12,792 bases of DNA from JBOHDX01 sp050700835 (lineage in GTDB: Bacteria; Actinomycetota; Actinomycetes; Propionibacteriales; Nocardioidaceae), in contig JBOHDX010000161.1 in NCBI GenBank assembly GCA_050700835.1, positions 1 through 12,792 on the forward strand. The letters run 5' to 3'. Shown here piece by piece: positions 12,744 through 12,792 of this stretch. The notes beneath the pieces are model-generated. The model had not been told where the DNA came from. It saw nothing but the letters and a program-made list of their open reading frames with translations, and searched no databases. The position numbers were made by a program, and so were the translations under genes. Every line of letters starts with the position of its first letter. The stretch's first letter is position 1.

Positions 12744-12792
12744 CACTCCTCATGGCGTCCTGGCACTTCTCATGGGCTACACCCCATGAGAA
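12744..12792. repeat. Cluster of three CTCATGG half-sites incl. perfect 10-bp inverted repeat
   Basis: CACTCCTCATGG (12744-12755) and CACTTCTCATGG (12764-12775) are direct repeats with a 20-base period and one mismatch. TTCTCATGGG (12767-12776) is then mirrored perfectly by CCCATGAGAA (12783-12792) across six bases, reaching the window edge. The 20-base phase is about two helical turns, as for operators of dimeric regulators. A terminator stem for a gene beyond the edge, or the tip of a repeat element, are alternatives. The stretch 12652-12743 between it and the epimerase promoter shows no gene. Confidence 0.6.

Overview
The window comes from a high-GC actinobacterial chromosome: long GC-rich reading frames, frequent GTG starts, several apparently leaderless genes and an actinobacterial gene order. 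The order 5-FTHF cyclo-ligase / UDPGP-type uridylyltransferase / MoeA-like Glp / RimJ / SepX(GlpR), with an FmdB-type zinc ribbon and mscL nearby, matches the order I recall around Rv0985c-Rv0996 of Mycobacterium tuberculosis and the equivalent Streptomyces region. Protein style and the encoded CCA of the tRNA would fit Propionibacteriales or Nocardioides-like bacteria, but genus is a guess.

Left end (1-875): remnant of an integrative element at the 3' end of a tRNA-Ala(CGC) gene. An excisionase-like gene and an integrase start, with coupled frames, read away from the tRNA. The integrase stops after 97 codons, and the sequence beyond it reads as the first 30 codons of an ISL3-type transposase running off the left edge. 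The element therefore looks disabled.

Core cluster (974-6294, minus strand): UDPGP-family uridylyltransferase, MoeA-like molybdotransferase/Glp, MoaC, MogA/MoaB, RimJ-type acetyltransferase and the membrane protein SepX/GlpR. Junctions are tight or overlapping from the uridylyltransferase to rimJ. SepX has a 101-nt leader region and its own probable -10. The cluster joins molybdenum-cofactor chemistry to the Glp-GlpR (SepX) division module of Actinobacteria.

Divergent and downstream part (6361-10878): 5-formyltetrahydrofolate cyclo-ligase (+), whose promoter lies back to back with that of the uridylyltransferase; its 3' end overlaps convergently with a large membrane-anchored penicillin-acylase-family hydrolase (-). 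Then comes an FmdB-type zinc-ribbon protein with a disordered Ser/Gly tail, resembling the redox-regulated chaperone Ruc. It is preceded by a CIRCE-like HrcA operator. A SAF/CpaB-like membrane protein follows.

Right end (11019-12792): mscL with a good promoter and Shine-Dalgarno; convergent to it, an atypical SDR epimerase coupled by GTGA to a 77-residue conserved-looking protein. The last 50 bases hold a cluster of repeated half-sites including a perfect 10-bp inverted repeat.

The points most worth following are the CIRCE-like site before the Ruc-like gene, the probable frameshift at the start of the uridylyltransferase, the recurrent TANNNT-N7/8-start architecture, the IS-broken integrase, and the repeat cluster at the right edge. 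I see no CRISPR array, no toxin-antitoxin pair and no defence locus.
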